From NCBI GenBank assembly GCA_035652335.1, contig DASRDZ010000015.1, forward strand, positions 1 through 64,000: 64,000 bases of DNA, given 5' to 3'. The notes under the pieces were generated by a model. That model saw only the letters and a list, made by a program, of their open reading frames with translations, did no database searches and was not told the DNA's origin. The stretch comes from DASRDZ01 sp035652335. GTDB lineage: Bacteria > Chloroflexota > Dormibacteria > Aeolococcales > Aeolococcaceae. This document shows, one piece after another, positions 24,109-35,100 of the stretch. The position numbers and the translations under genes were made by a program. Each line of letters starts with the position of its first letter. Within the stretch, counting starts at the first letter, position 1.

Positions 24109-24801
24109 CTACGGCGCCGGGTCGAGCTCCACGACCAGGGGGCTGCGCTCCGCCCGCGCGGGTGCGCCGGCGACGAGGTCGTCGTAGACGAGCTGCGACC
24201 AGGACTCCATGTTGAGGTAGTGGCGCCGCATCGCCTCCAGGGAGAGCACCTCGCCCTCCAGCTTGTTCACCTCCCGCACCGCCGCCGTTCCCCCGCCACG
24301 CGGCTCGACGAGGAACACGAGCCCCAGGTGCACCTGGGAGACCGGGGTGGTGTCGTCGTTCAGCAGCGCGACCAGCGACGCCGTGGCCGGCGCCGGGCAG
24401 ACGATCTCCTCCGCCCACTCCCTCCGCAGCCCGCCCACCACGGGGTCGTCGCCGACCTCGCCGTCGCCGGGGTTGACGTGGCCACCGACGCCGAGCGAAT
24501 AGAGGTGGTGCAGGCGCTTCTCCGACGACGCCCGCAGGCGGTGGGTGAGCAGGTAGGTGCCGTCGGCGTGGCGGACGATGCAGTACGGGATGATCTGCTG
24601 CTGCGCGGGGTCGTCCTCGACGAGGTGCCGCGGGCGGTACTCCGCGGTGGCGCGGATGGTGCGCAGCACCCGCTCCAGGCCGGTGGCGACCAGCCCGTGC
24701 CAGGCGCCGTCGGGGAAGATCGTGGTGCGCGGCACGCAGAGCACCGCCTCGCGGCGCAGAGCGGCGGACGCCGCCCGCGCGTCGGCGGTGGCCGCCTTCA
24801 C
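24109..24801 (-). CDS. Nudix hydrolase family protein
   Basis: About 230 residues with a Nudix-like box GGHVNPGD...GGLRREWAEEIV, containing the REWAEE core; the spacing after GGH is longer than the 23-residue consensus. It is flanked by LYSLGV and a later QVHLGLVFLVEP strand. The substrate is unknown. An N-terminal half (ADARAASAALRREAVLCVPRT...) resembles phosphoesterase-type Nudix proteins. GTG 24801 overlaps the stop of the FAH gene (GTGA). Confidence 0.7.
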   Translation of the reverse strand: MKAATADARAASAALRREAVLCVPRTTIFPDGAWHGLVATGLERVLRTIRATAEYRPRHLVEDDPAQQQIIPYCIVRHADGTYLLTHRLRASSEKRLHHLYSLGVGGHVNPGDGEVGDDPVVGGLRREWAEEIVCPAPATASLVALLNDDTTPVSQVHLGLVFLVEPRGGGTAAVREVNKLEGEVLSLEAMRRHYLNMESWSQLVYDDLVAGAPARAERSPLVVELDPAP

Positions 24802-25436
24802 CACGGCGCGCACCGCACCGGGTTGCGCAGCACGCCGACCTCCTCCACCTCCACCTCCACCACGTCGCCCTCGTGCAGCGGGCCGACGCCCGCGGGGGTG
24901 CCGGTGTAGACCGCGTCGCCCGGCTCCAGGGTCATCACCCGGGAGATGAACGCGATCAGCTCCGCGACCGGGGTGATCAGCAGCGAGGTGCGGGCGTCCT
25001 GGCGCACCTCGCCGTTGACCCGGGTGACGATGCGCAGGTCGCGCGGGTCGACCCCCTCGACCACGGTGGGGCCGAGCGCTGCGAAGGTGTCGAAGCCCTT
25101 GGCCCTGGTCCACTGCCCGTCCTTGGCCTGCAGGTCGCGGGCGGTGACGTCGTTGCCGCAGCAGTAGCCGCGCACCCCGCGCAGCGCGTCGGCGGTGGAG
25201 ACGTTGCGCATGCGGGTACCGATCACCGCCACCAGCTCGCCCTCGTAGTCGACGCGCCCGCTCTGCGCCGGGAGCAGGATGGGGTCGCCGTCGCCGATCA
25301 CCGCGCTGGGCGGCTTCATGAACAGGATCGGCTCCTCGGCGGCCTCGCCGCCCCCCATCTCGCGGACGTGGTCGAGGTAGTTCTTGCCGACGGCGACGAT
25401 CTTGCCGGGCCGGGCGACGGGCGTCACCGAGCGCAC
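24798..25436 (-). CDS. Fumarylacetoacetate hydrolase family protein
   Basis: 212 residues of the FAH fold: VAVGKNYLDHVREMG, the metal ligands in VDYEGELVAVIG (E-x-E) and GNDVTARDLQ, and a closing VYTGTPAGVGPLHEGD. Members hydrolyse or decarboxylate acylpyruvates and oxaloacetate-like acids. The short single-domain form favours acylpyruvase or oxaloacetate decarboxylase activity. A TAGAAT box 13 bases before GTG 25436 gives it its own promoter. Confidence 0.88.
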   Translation of the reverse strand: MRSVTPVARPGKIVAVGKNYLDHVREMGGGEAAEEPILFMKPPSAVIGDGDPILLPAQSGRVDYEGELVAVIGTRMRNVSTADALRGVRGYCCGNDVTARDLQAKDGQWTRAKGFDTFAALGPTVVEGVDPRDLRIVTRVNGEVRQDARTSLLITPVAELIAFISRVMTLEPGDAVYTGTPAGVGPLHEGDVVEVEVEEVGVLRNPVRCAPW

Positions 25437-25449
25437 TCCACGAGGGGCG

Positions 25450-25455
25450 ATTCTA
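25450..25455 (-). promoter_or_regulatory. -10 box of the FAH-Nudix pair
   Basis: TAGAAT (five of six consensus bases) on the minus strand, between the leuB stop and GTG 25436. The predicted leader is about 7 bases. Confidence 0.4.
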
Positions 25456-25484
25456 GGGCCGCGGCGGCGGCGCCGTCCGCGACG

Positions 25485-26606
25485 TCAGCGACCGACCGCA
25501 CCCCCGATCGGCAGCAGCTCGACGACGCGCTCGGTCATCTCGCGGGTGCCCAGGGCGCGGTCGTCGTCGGCGCCCAGGTCGCGGGTCCTGGCGCCGCCGT
25601 TGATGGCGTCCTCCACCGCGTCCTCGATGGCCTGGGCCGCGTCGGGCTCGTTGAAGGAGATGCGCAGGCAGTGGGCCACGCTGAGGATGGTGGCCAGCGG
25701 GTTGGCCAGGCCCCTGCCGGCGATGTCGGGCGCGCTGCCGTGCACCGGCTCGTAGAGGCCGAAGCGCCTGCTCCCATCCTCGCCCGAGTCACCGAGGGAG
25801 GCGCTGCTCAGCATCCCCATCGAGCCGGCGATCATCGCCGCCTCGTCGCTGAGGATGTCGCCGAAGAGGTTCTCGGTGAGGATGACGTCGAACTGGCGCG
25901 GGTCGCGCACCAGTTGCATCGCCGCTGAATCGACGAGCATGTGGACGAGGACCACGTCGGGGTAGTCGCGGCGGACCTCGGTGACCACCTCGCGCCAGAG
26001 CCGGGAGGTGGCCAGCACGTTCTGCTTGTCGACGCTGCAGACGCGGCGGCGGCGCTGCCGGGCCAGCTCGAAGGCGACGCGGGCGACCCGCTCGACCTCC
26101 TGCTCGGTGTAGCGGCAGGTGTCGACGGCGCTGCGCTGGGGAGGGTCGCCCTCCCGGCCCTGCGGCTGGCCGAAGTAGAGGCCGCCGGTCAGCTCGCGGA
26201 CGCAGATGAAGTCGCTGCCGACGATGACCTCCTCGCGCATGGTGCTGAACTGGGCCAGCGCGTCCATGACCCGGACGGGGCGCAGGTTGGCGTAGAGGTT
26301 GAGGCCCTTGCGCAGGCCGAGCAGGCCCTGCTCGGGGCGGACCGGGGCCCGGGGGTCGTCCCACTTGGGGCCGCCGACGGCACCGAGGAGGACGGCGTCG
26401 GCCTGCCTGCAGGCGTCGAGCACGCCGTCGGGCAGGGCGCTGCCGGTGGCGTCGATGGCGGCGCCGCCGATGAGGTGCTCGGTGCGCTGGACGTCGAAGC
26501 CGAATCGCGCGCCCGTCTCGTCGAGCACGGTGAGCGCGGCGGCGACGACCTCCGGGCCGACGCCGTCACCCGGGAGGACGGCGAGCCTGTGTTGACGCGG
26601 TGCCAT
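25485..26606 (-). CDS. leuB: 3-isopropylmalate dehydrogenase
   Basis: 373 residues, beta-decarboxylating dehydrogenase family. LAVLPGDGVGPEVV at the N-terminus, REGDPPQRSAVDTCRYT, VDSAAMQLVRDPRQFDVILTENLFGDILSDEAAMIAGS (metal Asp residues) and YEPVHGSAPDIAGRGLANP are all typical of LeuB. The ATG follows the leuA TAG with no gap. Confidence 0.95.
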   Translation of the reverse strand: MAPRQHRLAVLPGDGVGPEVVAAALTVLDETGARFGFDVQRTEHLIGGAAIDATGSALPDGVLDACRQADAVLLGAVGGPKWDDPRAPVRPEQGLLGLRKGLNLYANLRPVRVMDALAQFSTMREEVIVGSDFICVRELTGGLYFGQPQGREGDPPQRSAVDTCRYTEQEVERVARVAFELARQRRRRVCSVDKQNVLATSRLWREVVTEVRRDYPDVVLVHMLVDSAAMQLVRDPRQFDVILTENLFGDILSDEAAMIAGSMGMLSSASLGDSGEDGSRRFGLYEPVHGSAPDIAGRGLANPLATILSVAHCLRISFNEPDAAQAIEDAVEDAINGGARTRDLGADDDRALGTREMTERVVELLPIGGAVGR

Positions 26607-28166
<1,560 letters not shown>

Positions 28167-28180
28167 GGAATGCTCCTCGG

Positions 28181-28384
28181 TCAGCGCCGGTAGAGCTCGA
28201 CCAGCGGGTCGAGGACGGGCGCGGGATTCCATCGTGGGCGGCGCGGGGCACCGCGTTGCTGGGCGTCGCGCGGAGGCTCCTCGACCGCCGTGGCGAGTTG
28301 GGGGGCAGAAGGCTGGGCGCTGGGACGAGCGGCGCGGCGGCGCTCGATGCGCGCCTCGTAGCGGGGCGAGTGGGAGCGCTGCAT
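28181..28384 (-). CDS. Small basic protein between ilvN and leuA
   Basis: 67 residues, rich in Arg, Pro and Ala, probably disordered, ending in a more ordered NPAPVLDPLVELYRR. No family is recognised. The ATG shares its A with the ilvN stop (TGATG), and leuA follows 14 bases after its stop, so it fits the operon precisely. It may only bridge translation between ilvN and leuA. Confidence 0.45.
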   Translation of the reverse strand: MQRSHSPRYEARIERRRAARPSAQPSAPQLATAVEEPPRDAQQRGAPRRPRWNPAPVLDPLVELYRR

Positions 28385-28968
28385 CAGTCGCCCACCAGCA
28401 CGCCGACGGAGCGCCGCTGCTCGTCGGCGGCCTCCAGGTCGGGCTGGCTGCGGCGCTGCTGCTGCCGGCTGCCGATGCGCAGGTCGCGGCCCTTGGCCAT
28501 GGCCACCGAGCCGCTGCGGGCCACCTCCTTGATGCCGAATGGGCGGATCAGCTCGAGGAAGGTCTCCACCTGGTCCTCGGGGCCGCTCATCTCCAGCACC
28601 ATCGCCTCCGGCGAGACGTCGGCGATCTTGGCCTTGAAGATGTCGACGATCTGCAGCAGCTCGCTGCGGTCGCCGCGCTGCGCGGCCACCTTGGCGAGCA
28701 CCAGCTCGCGGTCGACGATGGGGTCCTCGGTGATGTCGGCGACCTTGATGACCTCGATCAGCTTGTAGAGCTGCTTCACCGCCTGGTCGGCCTGGGCGCG
28801 GCCCACGTCGACGGCGATGGTCATGCGCGACACCGTGTCGTCGTCGGTCTCGCCGACGGAGAGCGAGGTGATGTTCATGCCGCGGCGGCGGATCATGCTC
28901 GACACCTTGTTGAGCACGCCCGGATGGTTCTCCACGAGGAGGCTCAGGAGTCGATGGCGGCTGCTCAT
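28384..28968 (-). CDS. ilvN: Acetolactate synthase small subunit
   Basis: 194 residues. The N-terminal ACT domain is LLVENHPGVLNKVSSMIRRRGMNITSLSVG, and the second domain contains MVLEMSGPEDQVETFLELIRPFGIKEVARSGSVAM. It confers valine-type feedback control and stimulates IlvB. About 30 extra charged residues follow the usual end (KGRDLRIGSRQQQRRS...). ATG 28968 is 2 bases after the ilvB stop. Confidence 0.93.
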   Translation of the reverse strand: MSSRHRLLSLLVENHPGVLNKVSSMIRRRGMNITSLSVGETDDDTVSRMTIAVDVGRAQADQAVKQLYKLIEVIKVADITEDPIVDRELVLAKVAAQRGDRSELLQIVDIFKAKIADVSPEAMVLEMSGPEDQVETFLELIRPFGIKEVARSGSVAMAKGRDLRIGSRQQQRRSQPDLEAADEQRRSVGVLVGD

Positions 28969-28970
28969 GG

Positions 28971-30746
28971 CTAGAAGCCCTCCTCGGCGATCTCTTCGAC
29001 GAAGTCGGGCAGCCCCTGGCCGAGCGGCACGATGGGGCGCACGTTGGCCTCCGGGTCGATGATGAACTCGGCGATGCAGGGGCCCTGGTGCTTCTCCATC
29101 TCGTCGAAGATGCGGGGCAGCTCGCGGATGTCGTCGGTGCGCCAGCCGGGCATGCCGAAGGCCTCTGCCAGCTTGGGGAAGTCGGGGCCGACGCGCAGGT
29201 CGATGGCGCTGCGCACGCCCTCGTAGTAGTCGTCCTGGAACTGGCGGACCATGCCCAGGTTGTAGTTGTTGAGGATGACGATCTTGACGTCGACGTTGTG
29301 CTCCGCCGCGGTGGCCAGCTCCTGCATCGTCATCACGAAGCCGCCCTCGCCGACGACGCACCACACCCGCTTGTCGGGACGGGAGAAGCGGGCGCCCAGC
29401 GAGGCGGGGAAGGCGAAGCCCATGGTGCCGGCGCCGCCGCTGTTGAGGAACAGCCCGCTGGTGCGGAAGTCCCACCACAGCGCCGCCCAGATCTGGTTCT
29501 GGCCCACGTCGGCGACGACGATGTCGTCGCTGTCGGCGCGCTTGAACATCTCGATGAGCACGTCCTGCGGCTGCAGCACGCCGGTGGAGCGGCGGTAGCG
29601 GAGCGGGTGCTCCTCCTTCCACTTGTCGATCTGGGTGATCCAGGCGTCGTGCCGCGCCGGGGCGACCAGCTTCTCGATCTCGCCGAGCACGTGCTTGGCG
29701 TCGCCGACGATGGGCACGGTGGGCCGCACGTTCTTGCCGATCTCGGCAGGATCGATGTCGATGTGGACGATGTTCTCCACCTGCGGGGCGAAGGAGTCGA
29801 GCTTGGTGGTGACCCGGTCGTCGGCGCGCATGCCGACCATGACCAGCAGGTCGCAGCCGAGCACCGCCTTGTTGGTGTAGCCCGCACCCATGAAGCCGAC
29901 CATGTGCAGCGAGAGGTCGGTGCCGACCGGGTACGCGCCGGTGCCGAGCAGCGTCCAGCCGACGGGGACGCCCGCCTTCTGGGAGAGCCGCAGCAACTCG
30001 TCCTCGGCCTCGGCGATGAGCACGCCGCGGCCGGCGAGCAGGACGGGGCGCTGCGCCTTGTCGATCAGCTCGGCGGCCTTGCGGATCTGCACGGGGTTGC
30101 CGCGCGTCGTGGGGTTGTAGGAGCGCAGCCGCACCGGCCCCTCCGGCCAGTGGACGGCGGCCCTGCCGTTCTGCAGGTCCTTGGGGAAGTCGATGAGGAC
30201 GACGCCGGGCCGGCCCGTGGTGGCGATGTGGAACGCCTCGTGCACCACGCGCGCGATGTCCTCGACGCGCTGCAGGAGGTAGGAGTGCTTGACGATCGGC
30301 ATTGTGACGCCGATGACGTCGGACTCCTGGAAGGCGTCGCTGCCCACCGCCACGGTGGCCACCTGGCCGGTGACCACCACCAGCGGCACGGAGTCGTACT
30401 GCGCGGTGGCGATCCCGGTGACGCAGTTGAGCGCACCGGGCCCCGAGGTGGCGAAGACGACGCCGGCGCGGCCGCGGTTGGCACGGGCGTAGCCGTCGGC
30501 CATGTGGGTGGCGCCCTGCTCGTGGCGGGCCAGCACGTGCTTCAGGTCGGGGAACTCGGGCAGGTACCGGTAGAGCCAGAGGTTGGCCCCGCCGGGGTAG
30601 CCGAAGATGGTGTCGACGCCCTCGCGGCGCAGCGCCTCGAGCATGATCTCGGCGCCGGTGACCACCTGGCCCTCGCTGATCCGGGTGGGGGCCCGCCCGT
30701 TGGAGCCCGCCGCCCCGGCGGTCGGTGTCGTGCTGGTTTGGGTCAT
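28971..30746 (-). CDS. ilvB: Acetolactate synthase large subunit
   Basis: 591 residues, TPP enzyme. The activating Glu is in LARHEQGATHMADGYAR, the FAD/central domain follows, and the C-terminal TPP-binding segment is GEGGFVMTMQELATA...NNYNLGMVRQFQ. The Asp of the usual GDG Mg-TPP motif is Glu here. The protein opens with about 40 Thr/Ala/Gly-rich residues. ATG 30746 follows GGAGG and lies behind the T-box terminator, so expression should depend on leucyl-tRNA charging. Confidence 0.94.
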   Translation of the reverse strand: MTQTSTTPTAGAAGSNGRAPTRISEGQVVTGAEIMLEALRREGVDTIFGYPGGANLWLYRYLPEFPDLKHVLARHEQGATHMADGYARANRGRAGVVFATSGPGALNCVTGIATAQYDSVPLVVVTGQVATVAVGSDAFQESDVIGVTMPIVKHSYLLQRVEDIARVVHEAFHIATTGRPGVVLIDFPKDLQNGRAAVHWPEGPVRLRSYNPTTRGNPVQIRKAAELIDKAQRPVLLAGRGVLIAEAEDELLRLSQKAGVPVGWTLLGTGAYPVGTDLSLHMVGFMGAGYTNKAVLGCDLLVMVGMRADDRVTTKLDSFAPQVENIVHIDIDPAEIGKNVRPTVPIVGDAKHVLGEIEKLVAPARHDAWITQIDKWKEEHPLRYRRSTGVLQPQDVLIEMFKRADSDDIVVADVGQNQIWAALWWDFRTSGLFLNSGGAGTMGFAFPASLGARFSRPDKRVWCVVGEGGFVMTMQELATAAEHNVDVKIVILNNYNLGMVRQFQDDYYEGVRSAIDLRVGPDFPKLAEAFGMPGWRTDDIRELPRIFDEMEKHQGPCIAEFIIDPEANVRPIVPLGQGLPDFVEEIAEEGF

Positions 30747-30769
30747 CTCTGGCTGGTACCTCCGGAAAC

Positions 30770-30816
30770 AAAAAATCCCTGCGTCCGCAGCAGCAGTCCA
30801 CTGCTGGGACGAGGGA
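30770..30816 (-). terminator. Intrinsic terminator of the T-box leader
   Basis: On the minus strand TCCCT..GTCC..AGCAG pairs with CTGCT..GGAC..AGGGA and is followed by six T. The 5' arm also borders the T-box sequence, as required for a mutually exclusive antiterminator. Confidence 0.85.
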
Positions 30817-31090
30817 TCACCCCCGCGGTACCACCCGGCTTGATCGCCCCGACCCCGCACTGCATCGGAACGACCCACTCGTCGGCGCTGCTATCGGGCG
30901 CCACTCCGGCCCGGTCTAGTGCCTCCCTGCGGTGGTGTGCCGCAGGCGGGGGTTCGACGCTCGCCACACCGGGTCACGGCATGGCTCGGACTGCTCAGGG
31001 GCGAGTTCTGGGCTGCTGCGCGGCTGCCGGCTTCCACCGTCCCGGCTCGCTGGGCGCCTGCAGGAAGCCCGTACTACTCCCCGTCAACGC
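30770..31090 (-). promoter_or_regulatory. T-box riboswitch, leucine type, upstream of ilvB
   Basis: The conserved T-box GGGTGGTACCGCG is at 30824-30836 on the minus strand, directly before the terminator. Stem I is visible further upstream: GGGGAGTAGTACGG (AG bulge region), AGCGAGCC...GGTGGAAGCC (distal loop), then a specifier loop AGAACTCG in which CTC (31003-31005) is a leucine codon. Uncharged tRNA-Leu would pair with CTC and with the T-box bulge and prevent termination. This matches the leucine-specific T-box known for ilv-leu in Bacillus. The specifier assignment rests on position and should be checked by folding. Confidence 0.88.
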
Positions 31091-31094
31091 ATGT

Positions 31095-31988
31095 TCAGGT
31101 GTGAGCTGGCGAGTATACCAGCCGCCCGGCACGCGCGACAGAACCGCCGAGGCGGCGCTCCAGGGCGATCGCCCCGCCGACGGCCATGGCGTCGACGATC
31201 GCCCCGCCGAGGGCGTCGACGGCGTAGTGCTCGCCGAGGTAGACGACGGCCACCGACATCGCCATCGGGTACAGCACCGTCGCCGCCGCGCGCCAGGAGA
31301 AGGCGCGGATCGCCCAGAACGCCACCAGCATGCTGACGGCGACGTGCATCGAGGGCATGGCACCCTCGGGCCGGTCGCCGGTCCCGTACCAGGGCGAGTA
31401 CATCCAGTGCGACTGGCCCATCACCTCGGCGGCGACGCGGTGCACCGGCGGGAGCTGGCCGCGGATGCCCGCCAGCCAGGGTGGCGTCTCGGGGAAGGCG
31501 ACGTAGACCACGGCCGCGATGGCGCCGCCGACGAGCAGGCTGGCCACGAAGGGACGGAAGAGGCTGCGGCGCCAGCGCCACAGAGCCATGCCCAGCAGGA
31601 CGGGTGCGTAGCTGTGCATCCAGTACACGAAAGTGAGCACGTCGTCCCACCACTGCACGGTGCTGCGGTGCCAGGCGTCCTGCAGGGCGATGACGGTGTC
31701 GCCGCCGAAGAGGCGGCGCTCCAGGGCGATGACGTCGGCGGCGTGGGGGGCGCCGCCGAGGAAGGCGAGCATGCCCAGCTGGTCGAGCAGGACCATGCCG
31801 GCGAACCAGGCGGCGAAGGGCCAGGCGAAGTCGCGGTCGGGGCCGGCGGCCAGGTAGAGGGTGATGACGAGGAGGCCGAAGAACTCCGCCGTGAGGGGGA
31901 GGTGGCCGCTCAGGCCGAGGAGGAGGCTGGTGGCGAGCCAGGCCACCAGGAGGGCGAACAGGCGGGGGTGGCGGCGGGAGGCGCGCAT
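31095..31988 (-). CDS. PAP2-superfamily membrane phosphatase/transferase
   Basis: 297 residues, about seven membrane helices. The C-terminal half carries the PAP2 motifs PSMHVAVS and YLGEHYAVDALGG (catalytic His and Asp). The layout with a long N-terminal membrane part resembles the inositol phosphorylceramide synthase/Aur1-like branch, which transfers head groups to lipids. The substrate is unknown. ATG 31988 starts the first helix region after RRHPRLF. The ilvB promoter lies just inside its 3' end. Confidence 0.85.
   Translation of the reverse strand: MRASRRHPRLFALLVAWLATSLLLGLSGHLPLTAEFFGLLVITLYLAAGPDRDFAWPFAAWFAGMVLLDQLGMLAFLGGAPHAADVIALERRLFGGDTVIALQDAWHRSTVQWWDDVLTFVYWMHSYAPVLLGMALWRWRRSLFRPFVASLLVGGAIAAVVYVAFPETPPWLAGIRGQLPPVHRVAAEVMGQSHWMYSPWYGTGDRPEGAMPSMHVAVSMLVAFWAIRAFSWRAAATVLYPMAMSVAVVYLGEHYAVDALGGAIVDAMAVGGAIALERRLGGSVARAGRLVYSPAHT
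31112..31117 (-). promoter_or_regulatory. Extended -10 promoter of the T-box-ilv-leu operon
   Basis: TGGTATACT on the minus strand (TG, one base, TATACT). The start site would be near 31105, inside the 3' end of the PAP2 gene. A -35 is not evident, as often with extended -10 promoters. Confidence 0.55.
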
Positions 31989-32141
31989 GGAGGTGGGAGG
32001 GACGCTAGCAAGGGTTGGAGCGACGGTCTTGCGCTGCGGCGGAGCCGTGACATATCCGTGCCGGGGATTCACTCGTGCGCTCTATTCCGGCGCCGGGGCG
32101 CTGTTCTTCCAGGGAAGAGAGGTCTGTCGGCGCCGAGCTCA

Positions 32142-32154
32142 GGGCGTGACGCCC
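32142..32154 (-). terminator. Short GC hairpin after the GGDEF-EAL gene
   Basis: GGGCG-TCA-CGCCC, six bases after the stop. There is no T-run, so termination is only possible, perhaps Rho-assisted. The rest of 31989-32159 shows no gene. Confidence 0.3.
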
Positions 32155-32159
32155 CGACC

Positions 32160-35100
32160 CTACGCGCTGCGCTGGTAGGCGAAGGAGTCGACGTCGCACT
32201 CGGCGAAGAAGGCGACCAGCTCGCTGGCGGTGAGCGGCGGCGACACCAGGTAGCCCTGGGCCGCGTCGCAGCCGAAGCCGGCCAGCATGCGCAGGCACTC
32301 GACCGTCTCCACGCCCTCGGCGACGACCTTGAGGCCGAGGTTGTGGCCCAGCTCGATGGTGGAGCGCACGATGGCGGCGTTGTCGGCGTTGTCGACCATG
32401 TCGCCGACGAAGGACTTGTCGATCTTGATCTCGTCGACGGGGAGGCGCTGCAGGTAGGCCAGCGAGGAATAGCCGACGCCGAAATCGTCGATGGCCACGC
32501 TCAGCCCGAGGTCGTGCAGCCGGGCCAGCACCTGCTGCCAGTCGCTAGCCATGACCACGCTCTCGGTCATCTCCAGGCGGAGCCGCGAGGCCCCGACGCC
32601 CCAGTCGCGGAGAAGGGAGGCCATCATCGCCGGCAGCTGCTGGTCGGCGAGGTTGCGCGCCGAGATGTTGATGGCCACGGTGAGGTCCATCCCCAGCTCG
32701 CTGAAGACGCGGCACTGGCGCACCGCCTCGCCCGCCACCCAGGCGGTGAGCGGATGGATGAGGTCGGACTGCTCGGCCACCGGGATGAAGTCCGCGGGCG
32801 GCACCAGGCCGTGTACCGGATGCTGCCAGCGCACCAGCGCCTCCAGGGCCGTGATCTGGCCGCTGGGGAGGTGCAGGCGCGGCTGGTAGTGGAGCACCAG
32901 CTCGGAGGCGGGGATGGCGCGGCGCAGCTCACCGGTGAGCTGCAGGCGGCGCTTGCTGTGCTCGTCCTGCGCCGGCGAGTAGATCGACTGGCCGCTGCGC
33001 ATGCGCTTGGCGGTGTACATGGCCACGTCGGCGCGGCGCATCAGGGTGTCGGCGTCGTCGCCGTGGGTCGGGTACACGGCGACCCCGATCGACATGCGGG
33101 CGTGGATGGCCTGCTCCTCGATGAGGAAGGGCGTCTGGAAGGCGGCCAGCACCTTGTCGGCGATGCGCATGGCGGTGGCCTCGTCGCAGGCCCCCGCGGG
33201 GAGGATGGCGAACTCGTCGCCGCCCAGCCGGGCGACGGTGTCCTCGGCGCGCAGCGCGGTGCGCAGCCGGTCGGCCACCTGGCGCAGCAGCTGGTCGCCG
33301 CTGTGGTGCCCCAGGGAGTCGTTGACCTCCTTGAACCCGTCCATGTCCATGAGCAGCAGGGCGGCGGGACGGCCGGCCCGCGTCGCGCTGTTGATCGCCT
33401 GGACCAGCCGGTCGGTCAGTAGGGTGCGGTTGGGCAGGCCTGTGAGGTTGTCGTGCATGGCCTGGTGCTGCAGGGCCATGGTGCGGGCCTTGAGCTCCGA
33501 GGTGTCGCGCAGGGTGGCGATGAAGAGGCGGCGGCCTCCCAGGCGCATCTCGCTGGCGCGCAGCTCCATGGGGAACATGGTCCCGTCGCGGCGCAGCCCC
33601 TCGGTCTCCCAGTCCATGGCGCCGCGTTCCAGCCGGGCGGTGATGCCGCTGCGGCGCTCCGGCGCGAGCAGCACGTCGAGGGTGGTGCGGGTGAGCTGCT
33701 CGGCGGCACACCCGAAGAGGCGACCTGCAGCATGGTTGGCGGACTCGATGGCGCCCGTCTCGTCGAAGGTGATGATGCCGTCGCCGACGCTGTCGAGCAG
33801 CGACTGCAGGCGCACCGCGGTCTCGCGGTGGGCGGCCTCCTCGAGCCGGCGCTCCATGAAGAGGCCGGCCTGGGCACCGATGGCGCCCAGCATGTCGCCG
33901 ACGTCGTCGAGCGCGATCGGCGTGCGCGAGAAGAACTCGGCGACGCCGATCACGCCGCCGTCGGTGACGATGGGGAAGGCGATGCCGTACGCCAGCCCGG
34001 CGGCGGTGAGCGCGCGCCGGCGCGGGGTGCGCTTCATGTCGGCGGTGCGCGCCACGACCGGTGCGTTCTGCTCCCAGGCCGCGCCGGCGAGCTGGGTGCC
34101 GCGCTTGAAGCGCAGCTCGCCGTCGATCTCGTCGAGTGCGGCGCAGTCGACGCCGTCGCCACCGTATGCGTGCATCAGGCGCAGCATCCTGTGCTCCAGG
34201 TCGAGCTGCCAGATGCGGCCCGCCTGCCAGCCGAGCTGGGTGCACATGGCGTCGAGGAAGCGTTCCACGCCGATGCCGAGGGTCGGCGACTCGACGAAGA
34301 CGCGCACCACGCGGGCCTGCACCTCCTTGCGCAGCTCCACCCGCTTGCGGACGCTGATGTCGGTGACGAAGACGGCGTGGCGCACCTCGCCGGCCAGGCG
34401 CAGCGGCTCGGAGACGACCATCTCCACCGCCACCTCGGTGCCGTCGCCGCGCTGGGCCGTGGCCTCGACGGCGACGTCGCCGCCCGCGGTGGCGAGGATG
34501 TCACCCTCGGCGCCGGTGCGCTGCAGAACCAGGTCGAGGTGGTGCCCGGTGACGTCGGCGGCGGCGCGGCGGAAGAGCTCCTCGGCGCGGCGGCTGCACC
34601 CCTGCACGACGCCGGCGGCGTCGACGGTGACCACCGCGGCGGGCGAGGTGTCGATGATGCTGCGCAGCGCCTCCTGCGACTCGGCGAGCGCGTCGGTTCT
34701 GGCCTGGAGTGCCCGGAACTGGGCGGCCGACCGGGCGAAGACGCCGATCACGGTGGAGGTCAGCCCGATGATGCCGACGCGGATCCCCGCGGCCCCCGCC
34801 ATGCTGAAGGCGGCGCCCTCGACGTGGGAGATGGCGATGCCGGCCAGGACGTAGACGCCGTACCCGGCGGTGGCGCCGTTGAGCGTCCAGCGCGCGGCGC
34901 CGGAGCAGACGAGGCCCACGAAGCCGAGCCAGGAGAGCGCGTCCGGGCTCGGATAGGCGGCGGCGACCAGGCAGGCGGCCAGCGTCTCGACGCCGAACAG
35001 GACGCGCGGGGCCCGCAGCAGCTCCGGCGTGCGCCGCGACGCACCGCGAAGCAGCAGCGGCGCCGCGCTGGTGAGCAGCAGGGCGACGGCGACCAGCGCG

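Noticed and set aside
29088..33422. A 1444-codon open frame on the plus strand
   Set aside because: It lies opposite ilvB, the T-box, PAP2 and the GGDEF-EAL gene, has low-complexity His/Val/Gly/Asp-rich composition and no recognisable domain. It is a GC-rich antisense shadow.
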